The notes: generated from the sequence alone by a model not told the origin. Positions 8,970 to 16,569 are shown, numbered from the stretch's first letter. The stretch is DNA of 40,682 bases from Paracoccus fontiphilus (GCF_017356265.1 NZ_JAFNAW010000033.1:1-40682), one strand, 5' to 3'. Program-made: numbers and translations.

Positions 8970-9284
8970 TCAGGAAGCGAGCTTCATGGTGACGATGCCC
9001 GCGACGATCAGGCCCGCCGCCAGCAGGCGCGTGGCCGTGGCGGGTTCCCCGAACAGCACGATTCCCACAAGGAAGGCGCCCACCGCGCCGATGCCGACCC
9101 AGACGGTATAGGACGTGCCCAGCGGCAGCGTGCGCATCGCGACGGCCAGCAGCCAGAAGGACGCGATCATCCCCACGACCATGATGCCGGTGGGCCAGAT
9201 GCGGGTGAAACCGGCGGATTGCTTCATCGCGGTTGCCCAGACGATTTCCAGAAGACCGGCGAGAAAAAGATAGAGCCAAGCCAT
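8970..9284 (-). CDS. gdx: guanidinium exporter of the SMR family
   Basis: A 104-residue small multidrug resistance protein with four predicted membrane helices. The proton/substrate glutamate is E13 in LLEIVWATAMK, and the segment GTSYTVWVGIGAVGA is nearly the same as in E. coli Gdx (formerly SugE), which exports guanidinium in exchange for protons. The sequence fits the Gdx subtype rather than EmrE-like drug exporters. The start chosen is ATG 9284 (MAWLYLF); a TTG four codons earlier is in frame but lacks family similarity. A guanidine-II riboswitch lies immediately upstream, which independently supports the substrate assignment. A GGGG block about nine bases before the start is the likely ribosome-binding site. 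Confidence 0.95.
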   Translation of the reverse strand: MAWLYLFLAGLLEIVWATAMKQSAGFTRIWPTGIMVVGMIASFWLLAVAMRTLPLGTSYTVWVGIGAVGAFLVGIVLFGEPATATRLLAAGLIVAGIVTMKLAS

Positions 9285-9300
9285 GAACGACCCCAAGCCT

Positions 9301-9346
9301 GCCGGGTCGTCCCGGCGCGTTTGCCCGTGATGGGGAGGTCGTCCTC
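9301..9346 (-). promoter_or_regulatory. guanidine-II (mini-ykkC) riboswitch
   Basis: On the - strand two hairpins with the diagnostic ACGA tetraloop occur in tandem: GAGG-ACGA-CCTC (9346-9335) and GCCGGG-ACGA-CCCGGC (9316-9301), joined by an 18-base linker. Two ACGR-loop hairpins in tandem are the defining feature of the guanidine-II class, and SMR exporters are its best-known targets. The second hairpin ends 16 bases before the gdx ATG. The CCCCA at the start of the linker can pair with UGGGG at the presumed ribosome-binding site, so ligand-dependent release of translation initiation is plausible; that mechanism is inferred here. Confidence 0.92.
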
Positions 9347-9355
9347 TGCTGCCCT

Positions 9356-9384
9356 TAAATAAGTGTGCCTGCCACCCTATTCAA
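9356..9384 (-). promoter_or_regulatory. candidate sigma-70-type promoter for gdx
   Basis: On the - strand TTGAAT (9384-9379) and TATTTA (9361-9356) are separated by 17 bases. A start site about seven bases downstream, near 9349, would place the riboswitch hairpins at the very 5' end of the message, which is the usual arrangement for guanidine-II. The -35 box overlaps the stop codon of the upstream gene. The -10 match is modest. Confidence 0.45.
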
Positions 9385-9862
9385 GCCGCCCGACCTTGGC
9401 ATTCTCGACCAGTTCGGTTTTGGCGCCCAGCAGGCGTTCGGCCAGCATCTTCACGCCCGAGATCAGCAGGTTGCTGCCGTCCCACAGTTCCGCCGAGGTG
9501 GGCCGGACGGTGATCACGCGCAGGTCGGGATGATCGGGGGAGGTGAAGAAGGTCTCGTCGGTCAGGCGCCAGACCTCGCGGGCCTTGTCGGGATCGTGGC
9601 GGATTTCGGCAGTGCCGTTGATCACGACGTAATCGTTCGCGCGTTCGTCCGAAAAGGCCAGCGAGACGTTCGGATTGGCCGCGATCTGGTCCAGCTTGCA
9701 GCCCTTGGTGTCGGTCAGGACATGGATCGCCCCTTCGTCCCGGCGGACGCGGGCATAAACGGGGCGGACCCGCTGGCCGTCGCCGTCGCACGTGACGAAC
9801 ATGCAGGGGTCCAGCCTGTCGGCGATGGTCCAGATGCGGTCGATGACGTCGGGATCGGGCAT
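9377..9862 (-). CDS. pyridoxamine 5'-phosphate oxidase family protein (general stress 26-like)
   Basis: A 161-residue split-barrel flavin-binding protein of the type annotated as general stress protein 26 or Pyrid_ox_like. The pattern begins with IADRLDPCMFVTCDGDG, then RPVYARVRRDEGAIHVLTDT, KLDQIAANPNVSLAFSD and YVVINGTAEI, which together form the barrel and FMN site. It is too short and too different to be PdxH itself. Substrate unknown. ATG 9862 is the only sensible start. It lies 58 bases behind the ubiquinone hydroxylase gene on the same strand and ahead of the gdx promoter. Confidence 0.8.
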   Translation of the reverse strand: MPDPDVIDRIWTIADRLDPCMFVTCDGDGQRVRPVYARVRRDEGAIHVLTDTKGCKLDQIAANPNVSLAFSDERANDYVVINGTAEIRHDPDKAREVWRLTDETFFTSPDHPDLRVITVRPTSAELWDGSNLLISGVKMLAERLLGAKTELVENAKVGRLE

Positions 9863-9920
9863 GGGGCCTCCGGGTCTGCGATACGGGCAAACGCATGGGA
9901 CCGGGCGATGTTCCCCGACC

Positions 9921-11120
9921 TCAGCGCATCCCCAGCCCGGCCCGCATCATCAGCCGCCGCACCGGCGCGATGCCGTAAAGCCCGCCAAGCGCGGCCGCGC
10001 GCAGGTCGCGCAGGGGGCGCAGGGATGCCTGGCTGGCGCGGTTCAGCGCGTCGATGCCCAGCAGGCGGGCATAGGCCTCGGGGCGGCGGGTGCGGTCATA
10101 AGCGGCAAGGCTGTCCGGGTTGCCGGGGTCGTCGCCCGACAGGTCGATCAGCGCAGCGAGATCCGCCAGGCTCATGTTCAGGCCCTGGGCGCCGATGGGC
10201 GGAACGACATGGGCGGCCTCGGCGATCAGCGCCGTGCGCGGGCCGGTGAAGCGGTCGGCGATCTGGCTGATGATCGGCCATTGCGTCAGGCGCGTGGCAA
10301 GCGTCAGGCGACCCAGGACGCCTGCGGACCGGGCGTTCAGTTCCGCCTCGAAGGCATCAGGCGGCAGGGCGGCAAGGCGGGCGACCTCCCGGCCGTTCTC
10401 CATCCAGACGACCGCCGAACAGGGCTTGCCGTCCCGGTCGGGCAGCGGCACCAGCGTGAACGGCCCGCCCGAGCGGTGGATCTCGGTCGAGACGTTGCCG
10501 TGCGGCACGTCATGGGTGACGGCAAAGGCCAGCGCCTTCTGGCCGTAGCGGAAGGTCCGCACGCCGATGCCAAGCGCCTGCCGCACGGGCGAATCGCGCC
10601 CATCGGCGCCGATCAGCAACCGTGCCTGGACGCGGCAGCCATCGGTCAGCGTGACGATGGCGCCCGTGTCGCGGGCCAGCACGCCCGCCGTGCCGGTGCC
10701 GGGCTGGAAGCGGACGTTTTCCATCCCGGCCAGCCGGGCCGAGATCTCTCGCCGCAGGAGCCAGTTGGGCAGGTTCCAGCCGAAGGGTTGGTCGCCGATC
10801 TCGGAGGCGTCGAAGTCGCGGATCAGCCGGGTCGCGGGTTGCGCGCCGCCCGCATCGACGATGCGCATGACCTGCAGGGGCGTGGCATGGGGCAGCAGGC
10901 GGTCCCACAGCCCGATCCGCCGCAGCAGTGCGACCGAGGGGGTCAGAAAGGCGGTGGTGCGCAGGTCGGCCCCTTCGGCCCCCTCCTCGGTCACCGGCGG
11001 GGCGGGGTCGACGCAAAGGGTCTGAAAGCCCTGCGCCCCGAAGGCGGCAGCCGCGATCAGCCCGGCAATGCCGCCGCCCGAGACCAGGACGTCGATCCGA
11101 GAGGTGTCGCCTGCGATCAT
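9921..11120 (-). CDS. UbiH/UbiL-type FAD-dependent ubiquinone biosynthesis hydroxylase
   Basis: A 399-residue aromatic-ring monooxygenase of the UbiH/UbiF/COQ6 family. The FAD dinucleotide motif VLVSGGGIAG is at residues 11-20, the DG motif is LLIGADGRDSPVRQ, and the third flavin motif reads AEAAHVVPPIGAQGLNMS. AEAAH replaces the usual GDAAH; this variant is familiar among alphaproteobacterial family members. The enzyme is expected to hydroxylate a ring position of the polyprenyl ubiquinone precursor at the inner membrane, but the position cannot be read from sequence. ATG 11120 is ten bases behind the stop of a small membrane protein gene, so the two are probably cotranscribed. Confidence 0.88.
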   Translation of the reverse strand: MIAGDTSRIDVLVSGGGIAGLIAAAAFGAQGFQTLCVDPAPPVTEEGAEGADLRTTAFLTPSVALLRRIGLWDRLLPHATPLQVMRIVDAGGAQPATRLIRDFDASEIGDQPFGWNLPNWLLRREISARLAGMENVRFQPGTGTAGVLARDTGAIVTLTDGCRVQARLLIGADGRDSPVRQALGIGVRTFRYGQKALAFAVTHDVPHGNVSTEIHRSGGPFTLVPLPDRDGKPCSAVVWMENGREVARLAALPPDAFEAELNARSAGVLGRLTLATRLTQWPIISQIADRFTGPRTALIAEAAHVVPPIGAQGLNMSLADLAALIDLSGDDPGNPDSLAAYDRTRRPEAYARLLGIDALNRASQASLRPLRDLRAAALGGLYGIAPVRRLMMRAGLGMR

Positions 11121-11130
11121 ATGCCGCGGC

Positions 11131-11316
11131 CTAGTTTCCGGCGGTGAACAGCAGCATGACCGCGAAAACGGCCACGGTCAGGACCAGGCCCAGCAGGCCA
11201 AGCACCGGAAGGCCGAACTGGACGACGGCCAGAACGGCAATGGCAAGAACGACCAGCAGCAGGGCAACGGCAAGGAAATTCAGGCGATTTCCGCTTTTGT
11301 CGGCGGTATGGGTCAT
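11131..11316 (-). CDS. small two-helix membrane protein
   Basis: A 61-residue protein: a polar start (MTHTADKSGNRLN), then two hydrophobic helices (about 13-33 and 36-57) separated by FGLPVLG, ending TAGN. No family is recognised. It is supported by its membrane-protein composition, its close spacing with the hydroxylase gene downstream (ten bases) and the 47-base gap to the nucleotidase gene upstream. Its ribosome-binding site is weak (an AGG several bases before ATG). Confidence 0.6.
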   Translation of the reverse strand: MTHTADKSGNRLNFLAVALLLVVLAIAVLAVVQFGLPVLGLLGLVLTVAVFAVMLLFTAGN

Positions 11317-11363
11317 GGGGGAACCTATGGGATGGATGCGCGTCCGCCGGCATTGTCGCGCAA

Positions 11364-12056
11364 TCAGCAGCCAAGGGCAATCTGGCGCAGGAAGCCCGTC
11401 AGGTCGTGGACGTGGTGATCGACATGGTCGGGCACCGCGCCGGCCATCACCTCTGGCCCGTGCCGCCCCGGCCCGACCAGGATCGTGCGCATCCCCAGGT
11501 CATGGGGAACCGCCAGGTTGCGGGGGTCATCCTCGAAAAAGGCGGCGCGGGTGGGGTCGATGCGCGCCGCCCCGATCACGGCCTGGAACGCCTCGGGGCG
11601 GGGCTTGGGGTGGAAATGGGTTTCGGCGATGCCATAGACCGCCTCGAACAGGGGGGCGGGGACGTCGTCGTTCACCAGACCCAGGCCCCGCGCCCGCAGC
11701 ACCTTCACCGCATAGGCGGCATCGGCATTGGTGTGGACCAGCTTGCGACCCGGCAGCGCGGCGATGGCGGCGGCCAGATCTGGCGCGGGCAGCAGGGGGG
11801 CGAAGTCGATGTCGTGGACCTCGTCCAGGTAGGCTACCGGGTCGATGGCGTGTTCGGCCATCAGCCCGGCCAGGGTGGTGCCGTGCCGCATCCACCAGTC
11901 GCGCCGCATCCCGTCGGCGGCATCGCGTTCGACCGCCAGCGTACGCATGACGTAATCGGTCATCCGCGCCTCGATCTGCGGGAACAGCGCCATCTCGGGC
12001 GGATACAGGGTGTTGTCCAGATCGAAGATCCAGGTATCGACATGCGCGAAATCCAT
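11364..12056 (-). CDS. HAD-family pyrimidine 5'-nucleotidase
   Basis: A 230-residue HAD-superfamily hydrolase of the SDT1/TIGR01993 type, which dephosphorylates pyrimidine mononucleotides in characterised members. Motif I IFDLDNTLYPP (D12, D14) supplies the nucleophile, motif II is in VHTNAD, the motif III lysine is in FHPKPRP, and motif IV is FFEDDPRN. Start ATG 12056. It is divergent from the GntR-type regulator gene across 65 bases, so that regulator might control it. Confidence 0.85.
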   Translation of the reverse strand: MDFAHVDTWIFDLDNTLYPPEMALFPQIEARMTDYVMRTLAVERDAADGMRRDWWMRHGTTLAGLMAEHAIDPVAYLDEVHDIDFAPLLPAPDLAAAIAALPGRKLVHTNADAAYAVKVLRARGLGLVNDDVPAPLFEAVYGIAETHFHPKPRPEAFQAVIGAARIDPTRAAFFEDDPRNLAVPHDLGMRTILVGPGRHGPEVMAGAVPDHVDHHVHDLTGFLRQIALGC

Positions 12057-12121
12057 GCCCGCTGCCTAGCCCGCCAACAGCGCGCTTGCAATCGCCCCTC
12101 GCGCGGCCAATCGTGGCGGCC

Positions 12122-12748
12122 ATGAAGGACGCATATTCCCTGATCCTGGCCGCGATCGAATCCGGCACCTATCGACCCGGCGACCGGCTGGTCGAATCGG
12201 AACTGGCCGAACGCTTCGGCGTGTCCCGTACGCCCGTCCGCGAGGCCCTGCAGCGGCTGGAAACGCAACAGATGCTGGTCCGCGACGGGCGCAGCCTGAT
12301 CGTGGCCTCGCTCGACCACAACCAGCTGGCCGAGCTTTACACCGTCCGCGCCGAGCTTGAGGCCCTGGCCGCGCGCCTTGCCGCGCGCCACGCCACCCCC
12401 GAGGAGGTGCGCGTGCTGGCCCAGATGGTCGCGGACGACCAGCGGGCGGTCGGCGACCCCGAGGCCCTGGCGCGGGCCAACAAGCGCTTCCACCACCAGA
12501 TCCACCTGGCGTCCCACAACCGCTACCTGGTCCAGCAGCTTGACCTGGTGCACCGGACCATGGCGCTGATGGCCAAGACCTCGCTGGCGGCCGAGGGGCG
12601 CAGCGAAACCGCGCTTGCCGAACACAAGCGCATCGTCGATGCCATCGCGGCGGGCGACGGAACGGCGGCGGACAAGGCGCTGCGCCAGCATATCTCGATG
12701 GCCTGGGAAACGCGCCTGAAGCTGGAGGCCGCGATCGACCGTGACTGA
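12122..12748 (+). CDS. GntR-family (FadR/FCD type) transcriptional regulator
   Basis: A 208-residue regulator with a winged helix-turn-helix (GTYRPGDRLVESELAERFGV, then SRTPVREALQRLE) and a C-terminal FCD ligand domain with the usual histidines (FHHQIHLASHN, EHKRIVDAI). The start chosen is ATG 12122 (MKDAYSLI); an upstream TTG at 12086 and a GTG at 12113 are in frame, but residues from them do not belong to the fold. The inducer is unknown. The gene is divergent from the nucleotidase and overlaps the glycosylase gene by eight bases, so it likely regulates one or both of them. Confidence 0.88.
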   Translation: MKDAYSLILAAIESGTYRPGDRLVESELAERFGVSRTPVREALQRLETQQMLVRDGRSLIVASLDHNQLAELYTVRAELEALAARLAARHATPEEVRVLAQMVADDQRAVGDPEALARANKRFHHQIHLASHNRYLVQQLDLVHRTMALMAKTSLAAEGRSETALAEHKRIVDAIAAGDGTAADKALRQHISMAWETRLKLEAAIDRD

Positions 12749-13388
12749 CACCCCCCGCCCCGGGCCGCGCCTGATCCGGTCCGAGGCCGACCTGGCCGAG
12801 GGCATGGCGCATCTTGTGGCGGTCTGCCCCGTCTGGGCGCGGGTCGCGCCGCAGATCGGCCCCCTGCCCCTGCGGCGGCGCAGCGACGGGTTCGAGGCGA
12901 TTGCCAGTGCCATCGTCGCCCAGCAGATCTCGGTCGCGGCGGCGGATGCGATCTGGGCGCGGATGGAGGCGGCGGGGCTGGCGACGGCCGGGGCCATTGC
13001 CGCTGCCGATGAGGACGCGTTGCGCGCGGCCGGCCTGTCCCGGCCCAAGGCGCGCTATCTGAAGGGGATCGCGGCGGCGGGGCTGGACTGGGACGGGTTG
13101 CGCGCCCTGCCCGACGACGACGTGATCGCGGCCCTGGTGGCGCTGCCCGGCATCGGCGTCTGGACGGCGGAAATCTATCTGAAGTTCGCGCTTGGCCGGG
13201 CGGATGTCTTTGCGGCGGGCGATCTGGCGCTGCAGGAATCGGCGCGGCTGATGTATGGCCTGGAGGCCCGCCCCGGCTCCGCCGCCCTGCGGCAGATGGC
13301 CGAACCCTGGCGGCCCTGGCGCGCGGTTGCGGCGCGCGGGCTGTGGGCCTATTACCGCCTGGCCAAAGGCCGCGAGGGAGTGCGATGA
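12741..13388 (+). CDS. DNA-3-methyladenine glycosylase II-like (AlkA family)
   Basis: A 215-residue HhH-GPD base-excision repair glycosylase that should remove alkylated purines from DNA. The helix-hairpin-helix is LVALPGIGVWTAEIY at about 132-146, and the catalytic aspartate is D161 in FAAGDLALQ. It lacks the N-terminal AlkA domain, like the many short bacterial members, and has no iron-sulfur cysteine cluster. The start is GTG 12741, inside the end of the regulator gene; it gives the family's expected N-terminus. It ends with an ATGA overlap with the esterase gene. Confidence 0.88.
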   Translation: MTDTPRPGPRLIRSEADLAEGMAHLVAVCPVWARVAPQIGPLPLRRRSDGFEAIASAIVAQQISVAAADAIWARMEAAGLATAGAIAAADEDALRAAGLSRPKARYLKGIAAAGLDWDGLRALPDDDVIAALVALPGIGVWTAEIYLKFALGRADVFAAGDLALQESARLMYGLEARPGSAALRQMAEPWRPWRAVAARGLWAYYRLAKGREGVR

Positions 13389-14038
13389 GCCAGTTGAAAT
13401 CCGCCCGCAAGGGGCCGCCCAAGGCCGATGCGGTCGTTGTCTTCCTGCATGGCTACGGCGCCGACGGGGCCGACCTGCTGGGCCTGGCCGATCCCTTGTC
13501 GCCGCACCTGCCGGGCGTGGCCTTCCATGCCCCGGACGCGCCGGAACGCAGCATCAACAACCCCTTTGGCTACCAGTGGTTTCCGATCCCCTGGCTGGAC
13601 GGGTCCACCGACGCGCAGGCCAAGGAATCGATGGTCCGGTCCGTCGGCCTGCTGAACGCCTGGCTGGACAAGGTTCTGTCCGACGAGGGGCTGACCGCGG
13701 ACCGGATGGTCGTGGTGGGCTTTTCGCAAGGCACGATGATGGCGCTGCACGTCCTGCCGCGCCGCGACGAGGCCGTTGCCGGCATCGTCGGCTTTTCGGG
13801 TCGCCTGCTGGGCCCCGAGCTGCTGGCGGGCGAGGCGAAGGTCAAGCCGCCCGTCCTGCTGCTGCATGGCGACCAGGACCCGATGGTGCCGTTCCAGGAC
13901 ATGACCCTGGCCGGCGAGGCCCTTGAGGCCGCAGGCTTCACCGTCTACGGCCATGTGATGAAGGGCACGGGGCACGGGATCTCGCCCGACGGCCTGTCGG
14001 TCGCCTTGAGTTTCCTGAAGGATCGCCTGGGGAAATAG
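13385..14038 (+). CDS. alpha/beta-hydrolase, phospholipase/carboxylesterase family
   Basis: A 217-residue serine hydrolase of the carboxylesterase 2 (Abhydrolase_2) family. The triad is visible: S114 in GFSQG, D165 in HGDQDPMVP and H197 in GTGHGI. The oxyanion region is FLHGYGADG at about 20-28. Natural substrate unknown; family members cleave short acyl esters or acyl-protein thioesters. The start ATG 13385 has GAGGGAG just upstream and overlaps the glycosylase stop (ATGA), so translation is probably coupled across the three-gene operon. A longer in-frame start at 13343 gives no family similarity. Confidence 0.92.
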   Translation: MSQLKSARKGPPKADAVVVFLHGYGADGADLLGLADPLSPHLPGVAFHAPDAPERSINNPFGYQWFPIPWLDGSTDAQAKESMVRSVGLLNAWLDKVLSDEGLTADRMVVVGFSQGTMMALHVLPRRDEAVAGIVGFSGRLLGPELLAGEAKVKPPVLLLHGDQDPMVPFQDMTLAGEALEAAGFTVYGHVMKGTGHGISPDGLSVALSFLKDRLGK

Positions 14039-14040
14039 CC

Positions 14041-14156
14041 GGGGCGCTGCCCCCCAAGCCTGCCGCAAGGCGGCAGGCGTTCGTCGCTGAAAAAGGTCCG
14101 CCGGACCTTTTTCCGGGCGCTCCTTACCCCCAAGATTTTTCGACCGGGATGAAAGG
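14041..14156 (+). repeat. hairpin-tail repeat, copy C (diverged, compound)
   Basis: Begins with GGGGC-GCT-GCCCC (14041-14053), the same loop as copy A in hrpB. A 9-bp hairpin GCCTGCCGC-AAG-GCGGCAGGC (14058-14078), the terminator palindrome (14089-14113), then a tail ACCCCCAAGATTTTTC and GGGATGAAAGG follow. The tail lines up with copy B by position rather than by close identity. It ends three bases before the stop codon (TCA at 14160) of the - strand VOC gene. Confidence 0.6.
14089..14113. terminator. bidirectional terminator between convergent genes
   Basis: GAAAAAGGTCCG and CGGACCTTTTTC flank a single C: a perfect 25-base palindrome with a GC core and five As and Ts at its edges. The T-run on either strand suits rho-independent termination of both the esterase operon (+) and the VOC gene (-). 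Confidence 0.8.
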
Positions 14157-14159
14157 GCG

Positions 14160-14585
14160 TCAACCCCAGATCGCCGGGTCGGCCAGTTCGATGGAGTTGC
14201 CCGCGGGATCGCGCAAATAGATCGACCGCGCGCCGTTCGGCCAGCGAAAATCAGCTTCGATGGCGATGCTTCGGGCGGTCAGGTGGCGGCGCCAGTCGTC
14301 CAGCCTGTCAGCCGCGACGGCAAGGCAGAAATGGCCCGGTCCGCGCGCGCCATGCGGGGGGACGGGCAGCCTGGCATCGGGTCCGGGCGGCTGTTCGGTG
14401 GCGGAGGGGTTGAAGACCAGCAGCACCTGCGAGGGCGCGACGCGAAAGAACACATGCCGCCCCGGCACGCTCTGGAACGGCTGCAAGCCCATCACGTCGC
14501 GCCAGAAGGCCGTGGCGGCTTCAAGGTCGCCTGCGTAAAGCGCGGATTCCAGCGTGCCCAGCACGGGTGGCGTTCGTTCGGTCAT
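14160..14585 (-). CDS. VOC-family (glyoxalase/bleomycin resistance-like) protein
   Basis: A 141-residue single vicinal-oxygen-chelate protein. The two beta-alpha-beta-beta-beta units are visible: LESALYAGDLEAATAFWRDV then FRVAPSQVLLVFNP, and GHFCLAVAADRLDDWRRHL then YLRDPAGNSIELAD. Metal-binding candidates are the H in GHFCLAV and the E in NSIELAD. Substrate unknown; such proteins include glyoxalases, dioxygenases and drug-binding proteins. The start chosen is ATG 14585 (MTERTPPVLG); the extra 12 upstream codons carry no similarity. Confidence 0.82.
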   Translation of the reverse strand: MTERTPPVLGTLESALYAGDLEAATAFWRDVMGLQPFQSVPGRHVFFRVAPSQVLLVFNPSATEQPPGPDARLPVPPHGARGPGHFCLAVAADRLDDWRRHLTARSIAIEADFRWPNGARSIYLRDPAGNSIELADPAIWG

Positions 14586-14682
14586 GGCGTGCAGCCTGCC
14601 ATCCCCAGGGACATCCCGCAATCGTCATCGCGCTGTTACCGTTCGGGATTATTCCGGCGATGGATCGGATAGATCCGGGGGC

Positions 14683-14710
14683 TTGCCAGATCCCGGCCAC
14701 GATATATAGT
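14683..14710 (+). promoter_or_regulatory. candidate promoter of the HNH gene
   Basis: TTGCCA (14683-14688) and TATAGT (14705-14710) are separated by 16 bases, in the 186-base gap between the VOC gene and the HNH gene. This AT-rich box is the best sigma-70-like match in an otherwise GC-rich gap. The leader would be about 55 bases long. Confidence 0.45.
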
Positions 14711-14771
14711 CAAGGTCACGGATCTGACGGGCGCCCCCGGTCAACCCCATGGGGGCAGGCGGGAAGGCGAT

Positions 14772-15371
14772 ATGCTGGATCATCGACACCAGACGGATTT
14801 TCGAACCCAGTTCGTGCGCGAGCCTGCAAGCCTGCGCCACTATCCCGCGCTGGTGCTGAACGCGGATTACCGGCCCTTGTCCTATTATCCCCTGTCCTTG
14901 TGGCCCTGGCAGGAGGCGATCAAGGCGGCCTTCCTGGACCGCGTGGACATCATCGCCGAATACGAGGAGGTGGTGCGAAGTCAGCGCCAGGCGTTCAAGC
15001 TGCCCTCGGTCGTCGTTCTGAAAGATTACGTCAAACCCCAGAAGCGCGTGGCCTTCACGCGCTTCAATCTTTTCCTGCGGGACGAATTCTGCTGCCAGTA
15101 TTGCGGGGCCAAGGGCGACCTGACCTTCGACCATGTGGTGCCCCGGTCGCGGGGCGGCGTCACCAGCTGGGACAATGTGGTCGCCGCCTGCTCGCCCTGC
15201 AACCTGCGCAAGGCCAACCGCAGCCTGCGCCATTCGGGCATGAGCCTGCGCCGCAAGCCCCGCCAGCCCTCGCCCGAGGAAATGCACGCGGCGGGCCGGC
15301 GCTTTCCGCCGAATCACCTGCACGACAGCTGGATGGATTTCCTGTACTGGGACGCCGAACTGGAAAGCTGA
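14772..15371 (+). CDS. HNH endonuclease family protein
   Basis: A 199-residue protein with an HNH nuclease fold. Zinc-type cysteines C108 and C111 are in CCQYCG, the catalytic D120-H121 in FDHVVPRSRGG, N135 in SWDNVV, and a second cysteine pair C140/C143 in CSPCNLRKANR. The N-terminal half (VLNADYRPLSYYPLSLWPWQEA) belongs to a widespread, chromosomally encoded HNH family in alphaproteobacteria and cyanobacteria. A role in DNA repair or housekeeping is more likely than in a mobile element; the actual substrate is unknown. Start ATG 14772 follows GGGAAGG. Confidence 0.88.
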   Translation: MLDHRHQTDFRTQFVREPASLRHYPALVLNADYRPLSYYPLSLWPWQEAIKAAFLDRVDIIAEYEEVVRSQRQAFKLPSVVVLKDYVKPQKRVAFTRFNLFLRDEFCCQYCGAKGDLTFDHVVPRSRGGVTSWDNVVAACSPCNLRKANRSLRHSGMSLRRKPRQPSPEEMHAAGRRFPPNHLHDSWMDFLYWDAELES

Positions 15372-15375
15372 AGGG

Positions 15376-15549
15376 TCAGGCGTCGTGGTCGTGCCGGCCC
15401 CGCTGCGACAGGTGCAGGGCTGCGGCCGCCGACAAGGCGACCATCGCCAGCACGACCATCGACGCGTCGGCCGAGAAGGCCGCCCACAACGTCAGCGCGG
15501 CGAAAAGGATGACTGCGGCGATCAGGACCAGGAAGTGCGGCAAGGGCAT
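15376..15549 (-). CDS. small two-helix membrane protein
   Basis: A 57-residue protein: MPLPHFLVLIAAVILFAALT forms the first membrane helix and MVVLAMVALSAAAALHL the second, with a polar histidine/aspartate tail (RGRHDHDA). No family is recognised. ATG 15549 is chosen because AGGAGA stands ten bases upstream; the longer open frame upstream runs through the gap and into dapA. The stop lies five bases from the convergent HNH stop. A promoter-like pair of boxes is just upstream. Confidence 0.65.
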   Translation of the reverse strand: MPLPHFLVLIAAVILFAALTLWAAFSADASMVVLAMVALSAAAALHLSQRGRHDHDA

Positions 15550-15571
15550 GGCGGGTCGTCTCCTCACCCTC

Positions 15572-15600
15572 AATATGGGATGAAGATTTCGTTTTGAAAA
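15572..15600 (-). promoter_or_regulatory. candidate promoter of the small membrane protein gene
   Basis: On the - strand TTTTCA (15600-15595) and CATATT (15577-15572) are 17 bases apart, each matching four of six consensus positions. The block is conspicuously AT-rich against its surroundings in the 98-base gap behind dapA. The leader would be about 15 bases. Confidence 0.4.
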
Positions 15601-15647
15601 GACGATGCCGAAAATGCGCGCGAAATTGCCGCACAGTCGCGTGGTCG

Positions 15648-16523
15648 TCAGATCAGGCCCGCATGTTCCAGCGCCGCGTCGATCAGGCGCCGCGTCGGGT
15701 CGGTCAGCGGCACCAGCGGCAGGCGGACGCGTTCGTCGCACAGGCCCAGCCGCGACATCGCGTATTTGGCGCCCACCAGGCCCGGCTCGACGAAGATCGC
15801 GACGTGCAGGGGCATCAGCCGGTCCTGGTAGTCCAGCGCCTTGGCATAGTCGCCCGCCAGCGTGGCTTCCTGGAATTCCGCGCAGAGCTTCGGCGCGACA
15901 TTGGCCGTGACGCTGATGCAGCCCACGCCGCCATGGGCGTTGAAGCCCAGCGCGGTCGCGTCCTCGCCCGACAGTTGCACGAAATCTGGGCCGCAGGTGA
16001 TGCGCTGCTGGCTGACGCGCTCCAGCTTGCCGGTGGCGTCCTTGACGCCGACGATCGTGGGTAGCTTCGCCAGTTCGCCCATCGTTTCGGGCGTCATGTC
16101 GATGACCGAGCGGCCGGGAATGTTGTAGATGACGATGGGCAGGTCCGAGGCCTCGGCCAGGGCGGTGTAATGGGCGATCAGGCCCGCCTGCGTCGGCTTG
16201 TTGTAATAGGGCGTCACCACCAGGGCCGCGTCGGCGCCGACCTCGGCCGCGTGGCGAATCAGGCCGATGCCCTCGCGGGTGCTGTTCGATCCCGCGCCCG
16301 CGATGACCGGAATGCGGCCCGCGACGGCCTTGACGACCTCCTCGATCACCAGGCGGTGCTCGTCATGGGTCAGGGTCGGGCTTTCGCCGGTGGTGCCCAC
16401 GGGTACAAGGCCGTGGCTGCCTTGGTCGATGTGCCATTCGACCAGCTTCTTCAGCGTGTCCAGGTCCAGCTCGCCGTCCGGGGTGAACGGCGTGACCAGT
16501 GCGGGCAGGGATCCCTTGAACAT
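15648..16523 (-). CDS. dapA: 4-hydroxy-tetrahydrodipicolinate synthase
   Basis: Condenses pyruvate with aspartate semialdehyde, the first committed step of diaminopimelate and lysine synthesis, feeding peptidoglycan. The protein has 291 residues, the normal length. The Schiff-base lysine is K161 in VGVKDATG, Y133 in IYNIPGRS is the catalytic tyrosine, and GTTGESPTL (about 43-51) is the substrate carboxylate loop. ATG 16523 is preceded by AAGGAAG. The gene is divergent from a lytic transglycosylase gene across 111 bases. Confidence 0.96.
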   Translation of the reverse strand: MFKGSLPALVTPFTPDGELDLDTLKKLVEWHIDQGSHGLVPVGTTGESPTLTHDEHRLVIEEVVKAVAGRIPVIAGAGSNSTREGIGLIRHAAEVGADAALVVTPYYNKPTQAGLIAHYTALAEASDLPIVIYNIPGRSVIDMTPETMGELAKLPTIVGVKDATGKLERVSQQRITCGPDFVQLSGEDATALGFNAHGGVGCISVTANVAPKLCAEFQEATLAGDYAKALDYQDRLMPLHVAIFVEPGLVGAKYAMSRLGLCDERVRLPLVPLTDPTRRLIDAALEHAGLI

Positions 16524-16569
16524 GACACGCTTCCTTGCAGGTGATATGGATTGCGCGCCTGATTAGCGG

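Noticed and set aside
14772..15371. The HNH gene as part of a homing element or restriction system
   Set aside because: It belongs to a widespread chromosomal HNH family, and there is no methylase, intron, integrase or repeat boundary around it.
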